The translations under genes and the position numbers were made by a program. From assembly GCA_023267275.1 (NCBI GenBank), contig JAHFNO010000011.1, forward strand, positions 1 to 43,337: a stretch of 43,337 nt of DNA, given 5' to 3'. This document shows positions 15,638-23,983 of this stretch, piece after piece. The DNA comes from Candidatus Nomurabacteria bacterium (lineage in GTDB: Bacteria; Patescibacteriota; Minisyncoccia; Phycocordibacterales; UBA9973). A model generated the notes under the pieces. It was not told the origin of the DNA and searched no databases. It was given only the letters and a program-made list of their open reading frames with translations. Numbering within the stretch: the first letter of the stretch is position 1; each line of letters begins with the position of its first letter.

Positions 15638-16252
15638 ATGAGCGCACTTATTCAAGCACTACTTCCGTATTTGTTGCTCTACACATACTGGGCAATATTT
15701 TTTATCACACTCATCGCAGCACTTATTTTGCCGATTCCGCCCGGCACATTGCTTATGGCGTCATCTGCATTTGCGAGTCAGGGATACATGTCGTTTCCAC
15801 TCGTTGTACTTGCTGGTATTTTAGGAAATATTGCAGGAGATAACATTGGCTATTTTTTAGCACGACAGTATGGGAAGAAAGTATTACGTCATGTTGGTTT
15901 CTCTCGCATTATTGATTCGGAGAAATACAAAAATATTGAAAAGCGTGTCCGAAAAAATCCCGGCGCACTTATTTTTTTCAGCCGGTTTGAAGTACTTTCC
16001 AATCTTGCGGTAAATATCATTTCCGGTCTTGGAAAAGTGCCCTATCGAAAATATCTTCTGTATGAAGGACTCGGAGAAATATTCCAAGTAACACTCTACT
16101 GTTCAATCGGCTACGTTGTGGGGGATAATTGGGAAGAAATCAGCACTATTATTAGTCGATTTCTCTTACTTATCATTATCATTGGGGCAATAATCGTGAT
16201 GATTTATTGGAAACGTATTTGGCATTGGCTTACTCGAGAATCTACTGAATAA
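15638..16252 (+). CDS. DedA family membrane protein (VTT domain)
   Basis: The 204-residue protein has helices at about 12-35, 48-70, 140-160 and 172-195. It shows DedA hallmarks: LPIPPGTLLMASSAFASQGYM, GNIAGDNIGYFLARQYGKKV, then FFSRF-type sequence and SGLGKVPYRKYLLYEGLGE. DedA/VTT proteins act in membrane lipid (undecaprenyl-phosphate or phospholipid) translocation. Confidence 0.88.
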   Translation: MSALIQALLPYLLLYTYWAIFFITLIAALILPIPPGTLLMASSAFASQGYMSFPLVVLAGILGNIAGDNIGYFLARQYGKKVLRHVGFSRIIDSEKYKNIEKRVRKNPGALIFFSRFEVLSNLAVNIISGLGKVPYRKYLLYEGLGEIFQVTLYCSIGYVVGDNWEEISTIISRFLLLIIIIGAIIVMIYWKRIWHWLTRESTE

Positions 16253-16458
16253 ATATGACGACTTAAAAGTTGACACAGGAGTATTGTTTTAACCCATACG
16301 CACTATGCACCGAATTGAATCACCTCTCTTTTTATATAAAAAGAGAGGTGATTTGCTTTACCGGTGTGATGATGGACATAGGTCGACGAAACAAATATAC
16401 AGTCCGAAAACAAGTATAGATAACAAACGGTGCGTTTTATTATTAAAGAAAAATTATT
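16253..16458 (+). other. Intergenic with a perfect hairpin
   Basis: AATCACCTCTCTTTTT (16318-16333) and AAAAAGAGAGGTGATT (16338-16353) form a 16-bp perfect hairpin. It probably terminates the upstream operon or sits in the leader of the next gene (TTGACA at 16270). No gene is seen. Confidence 0.6.
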
Positions 16459-17118
16459 ATGAAAAATACAATTACAAAAATGAATGTTGGAAGCCGTGTT
16501 TTTATTGGTGCGAGTATTACACTCGTATCGATTCTCGCTATGAGCGCAACAGCGCTTGCTGCGGATGTGCTTACTCGTCAGCTTGATCAGGGGATGACAG
16601 GATCTGATGTTTCGTCATTGCAGACTTTCCTTGCGAAAGATGCAACTATTTATCCTCAAGGTCTTGTAACCGGATACTTCGGTACGCTTACAACATCTGC
16701 AGTTTCAAATTTCCAGTCTCGCAACGGTATTGCTACTGTTGGTCGCGTTGGTCCAATCACACTCTCATTGCTCAATCAGCAAATGGCAGGTGGTGTGAGC
16801 AACAATGGGATTGCTCCAAGCATCGTGAGTGTTACTGTAAATACAAATCGTAGCGGAGCAACAATTGGTTGGAATACAAATGAAGCTACAAAAGGAGTTG
16901 TGTACTATAGTGCAAGTCCAATCACAACATACGAACATGAAAATTCAGTTGATGTGAGTGGATATACTGCAATGATGGATACAAATCTTCGTACTTCACA
17001 AAGTGTTACATTGAATGGTCTTAATTCAGGAACAGTATACTATTACTTGATCTATACAACTGATCAAGATGGTAATGTAACTGTTTCTGTTCCTGCAACA
17101 TTTCAAACAGCGAACTAA
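16459..17118 (+). CDS. Secreted peptidoglycan-binding domain protein with Fn3-like domain
   Basis: The 219-residue protein has a signal peptide (1-34, ALAAD), a PG_binding_1 domain (about 38-110; MTGSDVSSLQTFL, GYFGTLTTSAVSNFQSRNGI) and a C-terminal Fn3-like domain (120-219; VTVNTNRSGATIGWNTNEA, YYYLIYTTDQDGN). It has the same architecture as the gene at 1284. It should bind the wall outside the membrane and has no enzymatic domain. Confidence 0.85.
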   Translation: MKNTITKMNVGSRVFIGASITLVSILAMSATALAADVLTRQLDQGMTGSDVSSLQTFLAKDATIYPQGLVTGYFGTLTTSAVSNFQSRNGIATVGRVGPITLSLLNQQMAGGVSNNGIAPSIVSVTVNTNRSGATIGWNTNEATKGVVYYSASPITTYEHENSVDVSGYTAMMDTNLRTSQSVTLNGLNSGTVYYYLIYTTDQDGNVTVSVPATFQTAN

Positions 17119-17298
17119 CTTAGAGTCTATTCGTAATCTAACCGCAATATATAGCATTAGATTGTGAAAAGATTCTTAAAAAAGAGTTGGCGAGCAAAAT
17201 CGTCCCGCCAACACGGGGCGATTTTGTTTTCATGACATGTCTAGACAAACAATTTAAAATTGTTGTTTAATGAATAACTGTGCTATTCTAGACCATAG
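17119..17298 (+). terminator. Terminator and following promoter
   Basis: CAAAATCG-CCCG and CGGG-CGATTTTG form a hairpin at about 17195-17230. A TATTCT box at 17284-17289 lies 9 nt before the ATG of the kinase gene, again nearly leaderless. Confidence 0.65.
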
Positions 17299-18867
17299 AT
17301 GTTAAAAAAAGTCAAAATGAAGAAAAACATAGAACAAGTCAGAAAAGAACTAGAAAAAAAACTTGCTTCTATTGCAAAAGAGAAGGAGGCTGTTCGACGA
17401 AAATTGGTCATCACTGCGCGAGAACTTGCTGGTACTGCTAAGGAAAAAGAGGCTGTTCGACGTAAGCTTGTCGTAACCGCCAAAAAATTGGCATCAACGG
17501 CGAAGGGCAAGGAGGACGTTCGTCGCAAGCTCGTCATCACTGCCAAAAAACTTGCCACAACTGCTAAAGAGCTTGCCATCACTGCCAAAGAAAAAGAAGC
17601 TGTTCGACGAAAGCTTGTCGTAACCGCCAAAAAATTGGCAGTCTATACTACCGGTCTTGAAATTAAAGATATCAAACGAACAGCCGAATTGGTTGAACGG
17701 GTGAAGGAACTTGAATTATTGAATACCACACTCGACACTTCTCGGGCAAAAGAGCGAGCCATTTTGCTCTCAATTGGAGATGGATTGTTTGCCACTGATG
17801 AAAAGGGAAACATTATTTTTATAAACAACAAAGCGGAAAAATTACTCGGGAGAAAAAGTGATGAAGTGGTAGGGAAAGTATTTTCCGATTCCATTTTGAT
17901 GGAAGATGAAAAAGAAATACCTGTTTCATTTGAAGATCGTCCGGTGACGATGGCATTGCGTACGGGGAGTATTCGAGTAAATACTATTTCGTATTACTAT
18001 GTGCGAAAAAATAAAACAAAATTTCCTGTGGCGCTCACGGTAACTCCTGTAATTTTGGATGGAAAGATTATCGGCGCGATTGAGGTGTTTCGAGATGTAA
18101 CACAAGAGAAGGCTATCGATAAGGCAAAAAGTGAATTTATTTCCGTTGCGTCACATCAACTAAAAACACCAGCTACGGCAATCAAACTACTCTCAGAAAG
18201 ACTCTTGAGTGGAAAGATGGGAAAGTCTACGGAGAAGCAAAAAGAATATTTTACCGACATTCATTCTTCCAATGAACGAATGATCGATCTGGTGAATGCG
18301 TTGCTCAAAGTGTCACGTATTGAACTTGGAGCCTACACGATCAAAGTCCAATACAAGGATGCGTGTGCGATTGTGGAAAGTGTAATGAGTGAATTGAAAT
18401 ACATCATCAATAAAAAACGATTGAAGCACATCGTCACATTCTCTAAAAAGCCAGTCATGCTCATGCTCGACGAACATATGTTTCGCATTGCCATTGGCAA
18501 TCTGGTGACAAATGCAGTGCAATATACGAAAGAGCTCGGTGATATACGAGTCGACTGCAGGGTGGTAAACAAAGGACAAACGATAGGAAAAAAACTTATG
18601 GAAGATGCGTATTTTGTGGTTTCGGTTTCGGACAACGGATACGGTATTCCGCTTGTTGCGCAAAATAAAGTATTTACAAAATTTTTCCGTGCTGACAATG
18701 CGCGAGAAAAACATACAGATGGAACAGGATTGGGACTTTATATTGTGAAGTCGACACTCAATCAATCGGGAGGACTCATTTGGTTTACTTCACGAGAAAA
18801 TAAAGGATCCGTGTTTTATATGGCGATTCCCATGTCGGGAATGCGCGCCACACCGCTAAAAAAATAA
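17299..18867 (+). CDS. Soluble PAS-domain sensor histidine kinase with repeat coiled-coil N-terminus
   Basis: The 522-residue protein has no transmembrane helix. Residues 20-118 are a Lys/Arg-rich coiled coil built of repeated KEKEAVRRKL-VTAKKLA units (four copies near 28, 48, 69, 97). A PAS domain follows (about 152-268), then HisKA with phospho-acceptor H286 in SVASHQLKTPATAIK, and an ATPase domain with N box (GNLVTNAVQYT), G1 (DNGYGI) and G2 (GTGLGLYIVK). It autophosphorylates and probably passes phosphate to the receiver encoded next. The input is cytoplasmic and unknown. Confidence 0.93.
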   Translation: MLKKVKMKKNIEQVRKELEKKLASIAKEKEAVRRKLVITARELAGTAKEKEAVRRKLVVTAKKLASTAKGKEDVRRKLVITAKKLATTAKELAITAKEKEAVRRKLVVTAKKLAVYTTGLEIKDIKRTAELVERVKELELLNTTLDTSRAKERAILLSIGDGLFATDEKGNIIFINNKAEKLLGRKSDEVVGKVFSDSILMEDEKEIPVSFEDRPVTMALRTGSIRVNTISYYYVRKNKTKFPVALTVTPVILDGKIIGAIEVFRDVTQEKAIDKAKSEFISVASHQLKTPATAIKLLSERLLSGKMGKSTEKQKEYFTDIHSSNERMIDLVNALLKVSRIELGAYTIKVQYKDACAIVESVMSELKYIINKKRLKHIVTFSKKPVMLMLDEHMFRIAIGNLVTNAVQYTKELGDIRVDCRVVNKGQTIGKKLMEDAYFVVSVSDNGYGIPLVAQNKVFTKFFRADNAREKHTDGTGLGLYIVKSTLNQSGGLIWFTSRENKGSVFYMAIPMSGMRATPLKK

Positions 18868-18899
18868 GTATTATTTTTAATTACGATAAAGTATGTTGA

Positions 18900-19307
18900 A
18901 TGAAAAAAAATAAAAAGACGACGGTACTGATTGTAGAGGATGAACTCATCATCAACAAAACGTATGCGGAAGAACTGCGCTATGACGGATTTGTTGTGCT
19001 CACGGCGACAAACGGGAAAGATGGATTGAAGATTGCACTTGCGAAAAAACCCGATCTTATTTTGCTTGATATTTTGATGCCGGTGATGGATGGTATGACT
19101 ATGATGGATAAGTTGCGAAATAAAAATACCTACGGAAAACATGTGCCGATTGTGTTGCTGTCGAATCTTTCTTCGAGTGAAGAAAAGATTATGCAAACCA
19201 TTACAAATACGAACAATGAACCTACTTCATTTTTTGTAAAATCCGATTGGGATTTGGATGATGTTGTTAAAAAAATTAAATCAATTCTTTCAAAAGTTGA
19301 ATTGTAA
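18900..19307 (+). CDS. Response regulator, receiver domain only
   Basis: The 135-residue CheY-like protein has the acidic pocket E13/D14 (VLIVEDE), phospho-acceptor D57 (LILLDILMP), Ser in VLLSNLS, and Lys in FFVKSDW. It has no output domain. It lies 32 nt after the kinase and 8 nt before a TrmB-like regulator, so the output may be through protein contact, possibly with that regulator. Confidence 0.92.
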   Translation: MKKNKKTTVLIVEDELIINKTYAEELRYDGFVVLTATNGKDGLKIALAKKPDLILLDILMPVMDGMTMMDKLRNKNTYGKHVPIVLLSNLSSSEEKIMQTITNTNNEPTSFFVKSDWDLDDVVKKIKSILSKVEL

Positions 19308-19315
19308 TACCGTAT

Positions 19316-20047
19316 ATGAAAATCCAAAAAGTAATCGAACAGCTCGGATATAAACGCAAGGAGGCAGAATTCTACCTTGCGTCTCTTCAGCTTGGTGAGG
19401 CAAAGATTTCTGACCTTGCGGTGAAATTGAAAATTCCACGCACGAGTGCTTTGATGATTGCGGAAAAATTACAAAAGGATGGACTTCTCAGCTATTATGT
19501 AAAACGACTGAATAAGTATTGGGTAGCGGAGAATCCTGACACGCTCATGTTGAAACTCAATGAGCTGGAAAAGACATTGAAGTCTGCGTTGCCAGAGTTG
19601 AAAGCGCTTGAGAAAAAAACGGCGGTGGGAAAGCCGACGGTAAAAGTCTATGTTGGAGCTCAGGAAATCCGCCTTATTTTTGCTGATATTATTTTGTCGA
19701 AACACAATGTGAGTGCTATTGTGGCTTGGGACGAATTGGTAAAAATTTTGGGTGCGAAATTTGTAAATGATTTTACTACAAACCGAGTGGATCATTTTTT
19801 GAAAATTCGCTTGCTGACACCACTCAACGACACTACACAAAAAATAAAACTGGCAGATGGAAAGGAACTTCGTGATACTCGATTTTTATCAAAAACAGCA
19901 GATGCGCTCAATACAGCAACATATATATATGGCAATAAAGTGGCTATTATCTCACTCAATGAGACGCTTTCTACTGGTTTCCTAATAGAAGATATCGACG
20001 TACACAATACGATGGCTGTTTTGTTTGAAGAATTGTGGAAGATGTAA
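19316..20047 (+). CDS. TrmB-like HTH transcriptional regulator
   Basis: The 243-residue protein begins with a winged helix (about 1-70; LGYKRKEAEFYLASLQLGEAKISDLAVKLKIPRTSALMIAEKLQKDGLL) typical of the TrmB/sugar-specific family. A short coiled coil (80-105) and a ligand- or effector-binding domain follow. Its place in a kinase-receiver operon suggests it is the transcriptional output, though this is inference. Target sites are unknown. Confidence 0.85.
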   Translation: MKIQKVIEQLGYKRKEAEFYLASLQLGEAKISDLAVKLKIPRTSALMIAEKLQKDGLLSYYVKRLNKYWVAENPDTLMLKLNELEKTLKSALPELKALEKKTAVGKPTVKVYVGAQEIRLIFADIILSKHNVSAIVAWDELVKILGAKFVNDFTTNRVDHFLKIRLLTPLNDTTQKIKLADGKELRDTRFLSKTADALNTATYIYGNKVAIISLNETLSTGFLIEDIDVHNTMAVLFEELWKM

Positions 20048-20338
20048 TTCTCATACTTGATCGTTCGTTGTAAATAACAACAAATATGTTGTTATTTTTT
20101 TATGCCAATTTTGTGACATGTTTGTTTGCTTTGAATATGAGCCATACAGAGGAGCATATCCCACCACTATAGTAATGGCAGAGAACACTCTATTTTTTTG
20201 AATCAAATTATCGGTAAAAGACCGGAGCTTTTCAGGGAGGTGCTCTACACTTATATGTAAAGGACATCGAATATAACTATGTACACGATGTCCAACCCTT
20301 CGGGGTGAGACTATTACCAGTTTATCTTTTTAGACATT
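20048..20338 (+). other. Terminator and leader of the lmo0937-like gene
   Basis: A terminator (AAATAACAACA 20072-20082 with TGTTGTTATTT 20087-20097, T-run) ends the signalling operon. A hairpin (GGACATCG 20262-20269 with CGATGTCC 20286-20293) lies upstream of the small gene at 20339. Nothing else is seen. Confidence 0.65.
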
Positions 20339-20476
20339 ATGCTCGAATTAATCGCCGTAATACTTATCGTGCTTTGGATTGTTGGTTTTATTGGATTTCA
20401 TGTGCTCGGTGGTTTTATTCATATTTTGCTTATCGTAGCAGTCATGATGATCCTCATCCGTTATATTAAAAGTTAA
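20339..20476 (+). CDS. Small membrane protein, lmo0937 family, 45 aa
   Basis: The ORF starts MLELIAVILIVLWIVG and has two hydrophobic helices separated by FHVLGGFIHILL. This is the pattern of the lmo0937/DUF5670 family of tiny membrane proteins (function unknown, often stress associated). It is followed 19 nt later by the ice-binding-like gene. Confidence 0.75.
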   Translation: MLELIAVILIVLWIVGFIGFHVLGGFIHILLIVAVMMILIRYIKS

Positions 20477-20495
20477 CCAGCCGAAAATAAACCGT

Positions 20496-22106
20496 ATGAA
20501 AATAAATAAAAAAAATGTCGTCGTCGTTTCGTTTCTTGTTTTGCTTTTTGGAATAACAGGAACTGTGTGGGCGATCGGTAGTCCGACCACGGTCAATCTT
20601 GCTACTGCAGGCAACTATGTCATTCTTGCCAAGTCAGGAATTACCACAACTGGTGCAACAGCTATTACCGGCGACATTGCCGTGAGTCCAGCAGCCGCGA
20701 CAACAATGACTGGATTTGGTTTGGTTATGGATTCGTCTAATACGTTTTCTACATCGTCAAAAGTAAACGGCAAAGTATATGCTTCAAACTACACAACACC
20801 TACACCAAGTGATTTGACCACGGCGGTTACGGCGATGGAATCTGCGTATACCGATGCGATCGGCAGAGCTGGTCCTACGGCAACAGAAGTTGATTCTGGA
20901 ATTTTGAATTCGGGAACGACACCGTTTGTCGCTGGAATATATAAGTGGAGTACTGATGTTACAGTAACAAATAGTATTACACTCTCTGGAAGCTCTACTG
21001 ATGTTTGGATTTTTCAAATCTCAGGCGATCTCACACTTGCTTCAGCCGGTGATATCGCTTCGGGAACAAAAATACTTCTTTCTGGCGGAGCGAAAGCTTC
21101 AAATGTTTTTTGGGCAGTCCACGGTGCAGTCAATGGTGTGACACTCGGAACATTTTCTACATTTAATGGAAATATTTTAAGTCTTACACAAATCGCCATG
21201 CAAAATGGTGCCGTGCTCAACGGTCGCGCGCTTTCACAAACACAGGTTACGCTTATCGGCAACACGATCTCAGCTACAGCACCTGCTTCTTTCCATGTAA
21301 TCAAGCATGTGGTAAATGACAATGGCGGTACAGCTCTCGCATCTGCTTTCAATGTACATGTAAAATTTACTGGGTTCGGAGATGTTTCTGGTAGTCCAGC
21401 GCTCGGTGTTGAATCACCAGGAACTGCGTACACGCTTTCTGCAGGAAATTACACCGTGAGTGAAGATGTGAATCCACTCTACACAAGTACTTTCAGTGGA
21501 GACTGTGATGCGAGTGGAAATATCACTCTCGCCATTGGCGGAAGTGGTGTGTGTACAATCACAAATGACGACAGTGCTCCGTCGCTTCATTTGCGAAATG
21601 TTGTAGTAAATAACAACAACGGAACAGCTTCAGATACGAGTTGGACACTTACTGCCACAGGCGCAAGTGGTTCACCAACAAATCTCTCAGGAACAACTCC
21701 TGTAGATAGTGGCGCCACATTCAAAGCTGATACATATACTTTGAATGCAAGCGGACCATCTGGATATGATACAAGTGCATGGGTGTGTGTGGGTGGAGTA
21801 CAAAGTGGCGCTACTATTACACTCAGCGGTGTCACGAGTGTGACCTGTACTATCACCAACGATGATATTGCACCTACTCGAAATGGAGGAAGCGGTGGTG
21901 GCTCATATACATATACTCCACCAGTTGTTACTGTTACAAATACTGCAACTGGAACCGCGACAGCATTCACGATAACAACACCTGTCGCAACTCAATTTAC
22001 TCAAACAATACCCGTGCCATATTTTCCAAACACAGGATTTCCTCCAGAAGAAAATACATTCTCTCATTTCTTTTTGAATATTTTCTATTTTTTGAAAAAC
22101 ATATAA
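20496..22106 (+). CDS. Secreted ice-binding-like (DUF3494) protein with FPNTG sorting motif
   Basis: The 536-residue protein has a signal peptide (1-27) and a DUF3494 beta-helix domain (about 30-265): VNLATAGNYVILAKSGITTT, TAITGDIAVSP, VFWAVHGAVNGV, ILSLTQIAMQNGAVLNGRAL. Two SpaA/prealbumin-like repeats follow (268-360, 365-455), each ending in CTITND. A Thr-rich stretch leads to FPNTG at 510-514, a short hydrophobic segment and a terminal Lys, as in sortase substrates. DUF3494 proteins bind ice or act as adhesins. The downstream sortase probably anchors it. Confidence 0.85.
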   Translation: MKINKKNVVVVSFLVLLFGITGTVWAIGSPTTVNLATAGNYVILAKSGITTTGATAITGDIAVSPAAATTMTGFGLVMDSSNTFSTSSKVNGKVYASNYTTPTPSDLTTAVTAMESAYTDAIGRAGPTATEVDSGILNSGTTPFVAGIYKWSTDVTVTNSITLSGSSTDVWIFQISGDLTLASAGDIASGTKILLSGGAKASNVFWAVHGAVNGVTLGTFSTFNGNILSLTQIAMQNGAVLNGRALSQTQVTLIGNTISATAPASFHVIKHVVNDNGGTALASAFNVHVKFTGFGDVSGSPALGVESPGTAYTLSAGNYTVSEDVNPLYTSTFSGDCDASGNITLAIGGSGVCTITNDDSAPSLHLRNVVVNNNNGTASDTSWTLTATGASGSPTNLSGTTPVDSGATFKADTYTLNASGPSGYDTSAWVCVGGVQSGATITLSGVTSVTCTITNDDIAPTRNGGSGGGSYTYTPPVVTVTNTATGTATAFTITTPVATQFTQTIPVPYFPNTGFPPEENTFSHFFLNIFYFLKNI

Positions 22107-22113
22107 GTATCAA

Positions 22114-22683
22114 TTGAAAAAATATTCTCAGAATAGATGGATTGTTCTCTCTGCTTTCTCATTTGTTTTTCTGCTCACTTTTTCTCTCTTTATAAGAAAG
22201 AGTGAAGCAGTACAAATGCCTTCAGCGCAAGCTGTGCAAAAAAATTACCCCATCACACTTGTCGTTCCTGCGTTGCACATTACCACTGCCATTGAGAGTC
22301 TTGGTGTTACTACAACGGGGGAGATGGATGTACCAAAAGGTCCAAAGACAGTATCTTGGTATGATCTTGGTCCTCGACCAGGGGATAGTGGGAGCGCGGT
22401 AATCGCCGGTCACTATGGATGGAAGAATGGTATTCCTGCAGTTTTTGACAAACTGCGCCTCTTGAAAAAGGGCGATGTTGTGTACGTAAAAAATGCGCGT
22501 GGAATGACGACAAAATTTGTTGTGCGCAAAGTTGCAGTATTTTCAGAAAAAGATAGTGCTACGTCAGTATTTCTCTCAACTGATAAAAAAGCACATCTCA
22601 ATCTGATAACGTGTGGGGGAATATGGAACAAGAATACAAAATCATATTCGAGCCGCACCGTTGTCTTTACTGATGCAGTGTAA
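22114..22683 (+). CDS. Sortase (class D/E/F-like transpeptidase)
   Basis: The 189-residue protein has an N-terminal membrane anchor (about 9-27) and the sortase fold with catalytic His100 (VIAGHYGW), Cys167 (LNLITCGG) and Arg181 (YSSRTVVF). It starts with TTG, 7 nt after the stop of the FPNTG protein, so the pair is cotranscribed. It should cleave the FPNTG motif outside the membrane and join the product to a cell-envelope amine. The subclass is uncertain. Confidence 0.88.
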   Translation: MKKYSQNRWIVLSAFSFVFLLTFSLFIRKSEAVQMPSAQAVQKNYPITLVVPALHITTAIESLGVTTTGEMDVPKGPKTVSWYDLGPRPGDSGSAVIAGHYGWKNGIPAVFDKLRLLKKGDVVYVKNARGMTTKFVVRKVAVFSEKDSATSVFLSTDKKAHLNLITCGGIWNKNTKSYSSRTVVFTDAV

Positions 22684-22690
22684 TTCATAA

Positions 22691-22738
22691 AATACTCAAA
22701 AGAAAAACGCCACATGTGGCGTTTTTCTTTTGAGTATT
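22691..22738. terminator. 48-nt perfect palindrome, bidirectional terminator
   Basis: The two 24-nt arms (22691-22714 and 22715-22738) are exact reverse complements with no loop sequence, centred on CCACA/TGTGG. They separate the sortase gene and the convergent small gene. Confidence 0.8.
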
Positions 22739-22739
22739 T

Positions 22740-22865
22740 TTATGCGCGCTTCTTTTTTGCTCCCTTTGCTTTCAACATCACTTTTTTTGCTGCAAGACGT
22801 TTTGCTGTCTTGTGTGGGTGACGAGTAAACTTTTTTGGACTCACACTTGTCTTTCTTTTTGCCAT
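22740..22865 (-). CDS. Small basic Lys/Arg-rich protein, 41 aa
   Basis: Minus-strand ORF of 41 codons starting MAKRKTSVSPKKFTRHPHKT and ending KKKRA; about 40 per cent of residues are Lys or Arg. The C-terminal AKKKRA resembles that of the 23-aa microprotein at 5729. It is flanked by its own terminator. A nucleic-acid-binding or histone-like role is likely by composition. It does not match ribosomal protein L34. Confidence 0.6.
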   Translation of the reverse strand: MAKRKTSVSPKKFTRHPHKTAKRLAAKKVMLKAKGAKKKRA

Positions 22866-22941
22866 GGTAATTTCAATAGATTAATTGATATGTATTTATT
22901 ATACACAGATTTTTATTAAAAAGCTTGTACTTTTTAGAACT

Positions 22942-22970
22942 TTGACAGGAAAAGGACAATGGCGTAGTGT
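22942..22970 (+). promoter_or_regulatory. Promoter of the 22988 gene
   Basis: TTGACA (22942-22947), 17-nt spacer, TAGTGT (22965-22970). The predicted start near 22977 favours the ATG at 22988 over the GTG at 22967. Confidence 0.6.
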
Positions 22971-22987
22971 TGAGAAAAACAAAGCAT

Positions 22988-23317
22988 ATGAGAAATTCAT
23001 TGTTAGGCCTCTTAGTAGGCATGCTCGCTACAGGGCTTTTTGTATATTTTTACGAGATTCCTAAGAGCAATAAATTGGCTGATGAAAAATACACAGCTGG
23101 TTGTAGGGTAAGTGACTCTACTGGAATGAAAAAGGGATACAGTCTGGGGTATGCCCAAGCAAAGCTTGAGCAAAAACAGGCAGAAGACAAACTTGCCGCT
23201 GAAAAAAAGGCAAAAGAAGATGCAAGGCACCATGCCTGGTTGCGCGCACAAAAAACACCAAAGCCAATCCAGAATTGGCATGTCTATGAAGGCAAAATCG
23301 CCGACCCGATTGAATGA
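22988..23317 (+). CDS. Hypothetical membrane-anchored protein with charged helix, 109 aa
   Basis: One transmembrane helix (about 5-21) is followed by a Lys/Glu/Ala-rich coiled-coil stretch (AKLEQKQAEDKLAAEKKAK). No family is recognised. A terminator follows at 23338-23364. Confidence 0.65.
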   Translation: MRNSLLGLLVGMLATGLFVYFYEIPKSNKLADEKYTAGCRVSDSTGMKKGYSLGYAQAKLEQKQAEDKLAAEKKAKEDARHHAWLRAQKTPKPIQNWHVYEGKIADPIE

Positions 23318-23337
23318 CTATAATAAAGCCATAAGTA

Positions 23338-23364
23338 AAAAAGCTTCGATTTTCGAAGCTTTTC
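23338..23364 (+). terminator. Terminator
   Basis: AAAAAGCTTCGA and TCGAAGCTTTT form a hairpin with T-run. Confidence 0.75.
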
Positions 23365-23468
23365 TTTATATATGTTGTTCTGTTTCAAATAGTTGTTTAT
23401 TGTTGAACGCTTTGCATTTTGGGTCAAATTTTGATAGTATTTTGTGGTTCGAGAGTTAACAAAAAAAT

Positions 23469-23620
23469 ATTCCCCTGTAGTTAGCGGTGGAGTGAGGAAT
23501 GGGCTGGGACCCGTTCCGCAAGCCCTTGAGTATTCCGTAATCGGAAAGCGAAAGGTGTACAGCTCCTGTAAGGAGATCGACTGGACAGTCGATTGATCCG
23601 CTTCAACTTCAGAGGGAAAA
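23469..23620 (+). ncRNA. Structured RNA beginning with a degenerate tRNA-Asn 5' copy
   Basis: The first 25 nt (TATTCCCCTGTAG, then AGCGGTGGAG) nearly repeat the start of the real tRNA at 23623. The ends can pair as an acceptor-like helix (TTCCCCTG with CAGAGGGAA, one bulge). Between them are hairpins GGAATGGG/CCCGTTCC, TTCCG/CGGAA, CTCC/GGAG and ATCGACTG/CAGTCGAT, the last matching the tRNA's anticodon arm. It may be a decayed tRNA-intron copy or a tRNA-like RNA. Confidence 0.4.
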
Positions 23621-23659
23621 AATATTCCCCTGTAGCTCAGCGGTAGAGCAATCGACTGT

Positions 23660-23983
23660 CAGTAAGGCAGCTTCCTAGAGAAATCTAGGTCGAAAACGAG
23701 GTGAACTCGGTGAAGCCCCCCCTAAAACTTTTGTTTACAAAAGTTCGGGCGACCAATTGTTATAATTGGTTTAGTCTATGATTTTATGGGTAATACCGAG
23801 CCAAGCTCTGATGCAAATCAGAGAAGGTGTAGAGACTATCCCCGCCCGAACGTACCTTTCTGGTACGGGCAGGCCTTTATGGGAGTACTCCGACATTCTG
23901 TCGGCGGAAGCGCCTCGCTCCTCAATCATGTAAATGATAGGAGATGATATAGTCCACCCCTTTAAGTAATTTTAGGACAAGTG
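23660..23983 (+). other. Group I self-splicing intron (324 nt) in tRNA-Asn
   Basis: Exon 1 ends in U and the intron ends in G, as required for group I splicing. GCAG near 23667 can pair with exon CTGT (terminal U.G wobble) as P1. The P7 strands are visible as GACTA (in GTGTAGAGACTATCC, near 23830) and TAGTC (in GATATAGTCC, near 23950). There is no endonuclease ORF. A 53-nt hairpin-pair module (23722-23774) sits in a peripheral position. Confidence 0.88.
23722..23774 (+). repeat. Hairpin-pair module, copy 3 (in the group I intron)
   Basis: Outer CTAAA/TTTAG; hairpin 1 ACTTTTG-TTTA-CAAAAGT; linker TCGGGCGA; hairpin 2 CCAATT-GTTAT-AATTGG. The linker matches the rnpB copies exactly, while both arms of hairpin 1 differ in a compensatory way. 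Confidence 0.85.

Noticed and set aside
22740-22865. Ribosomal protein L34
   Set aside because: Size and charge are similar, but the conserved L34 motifs (TFQPS, GFRARM) are missing.
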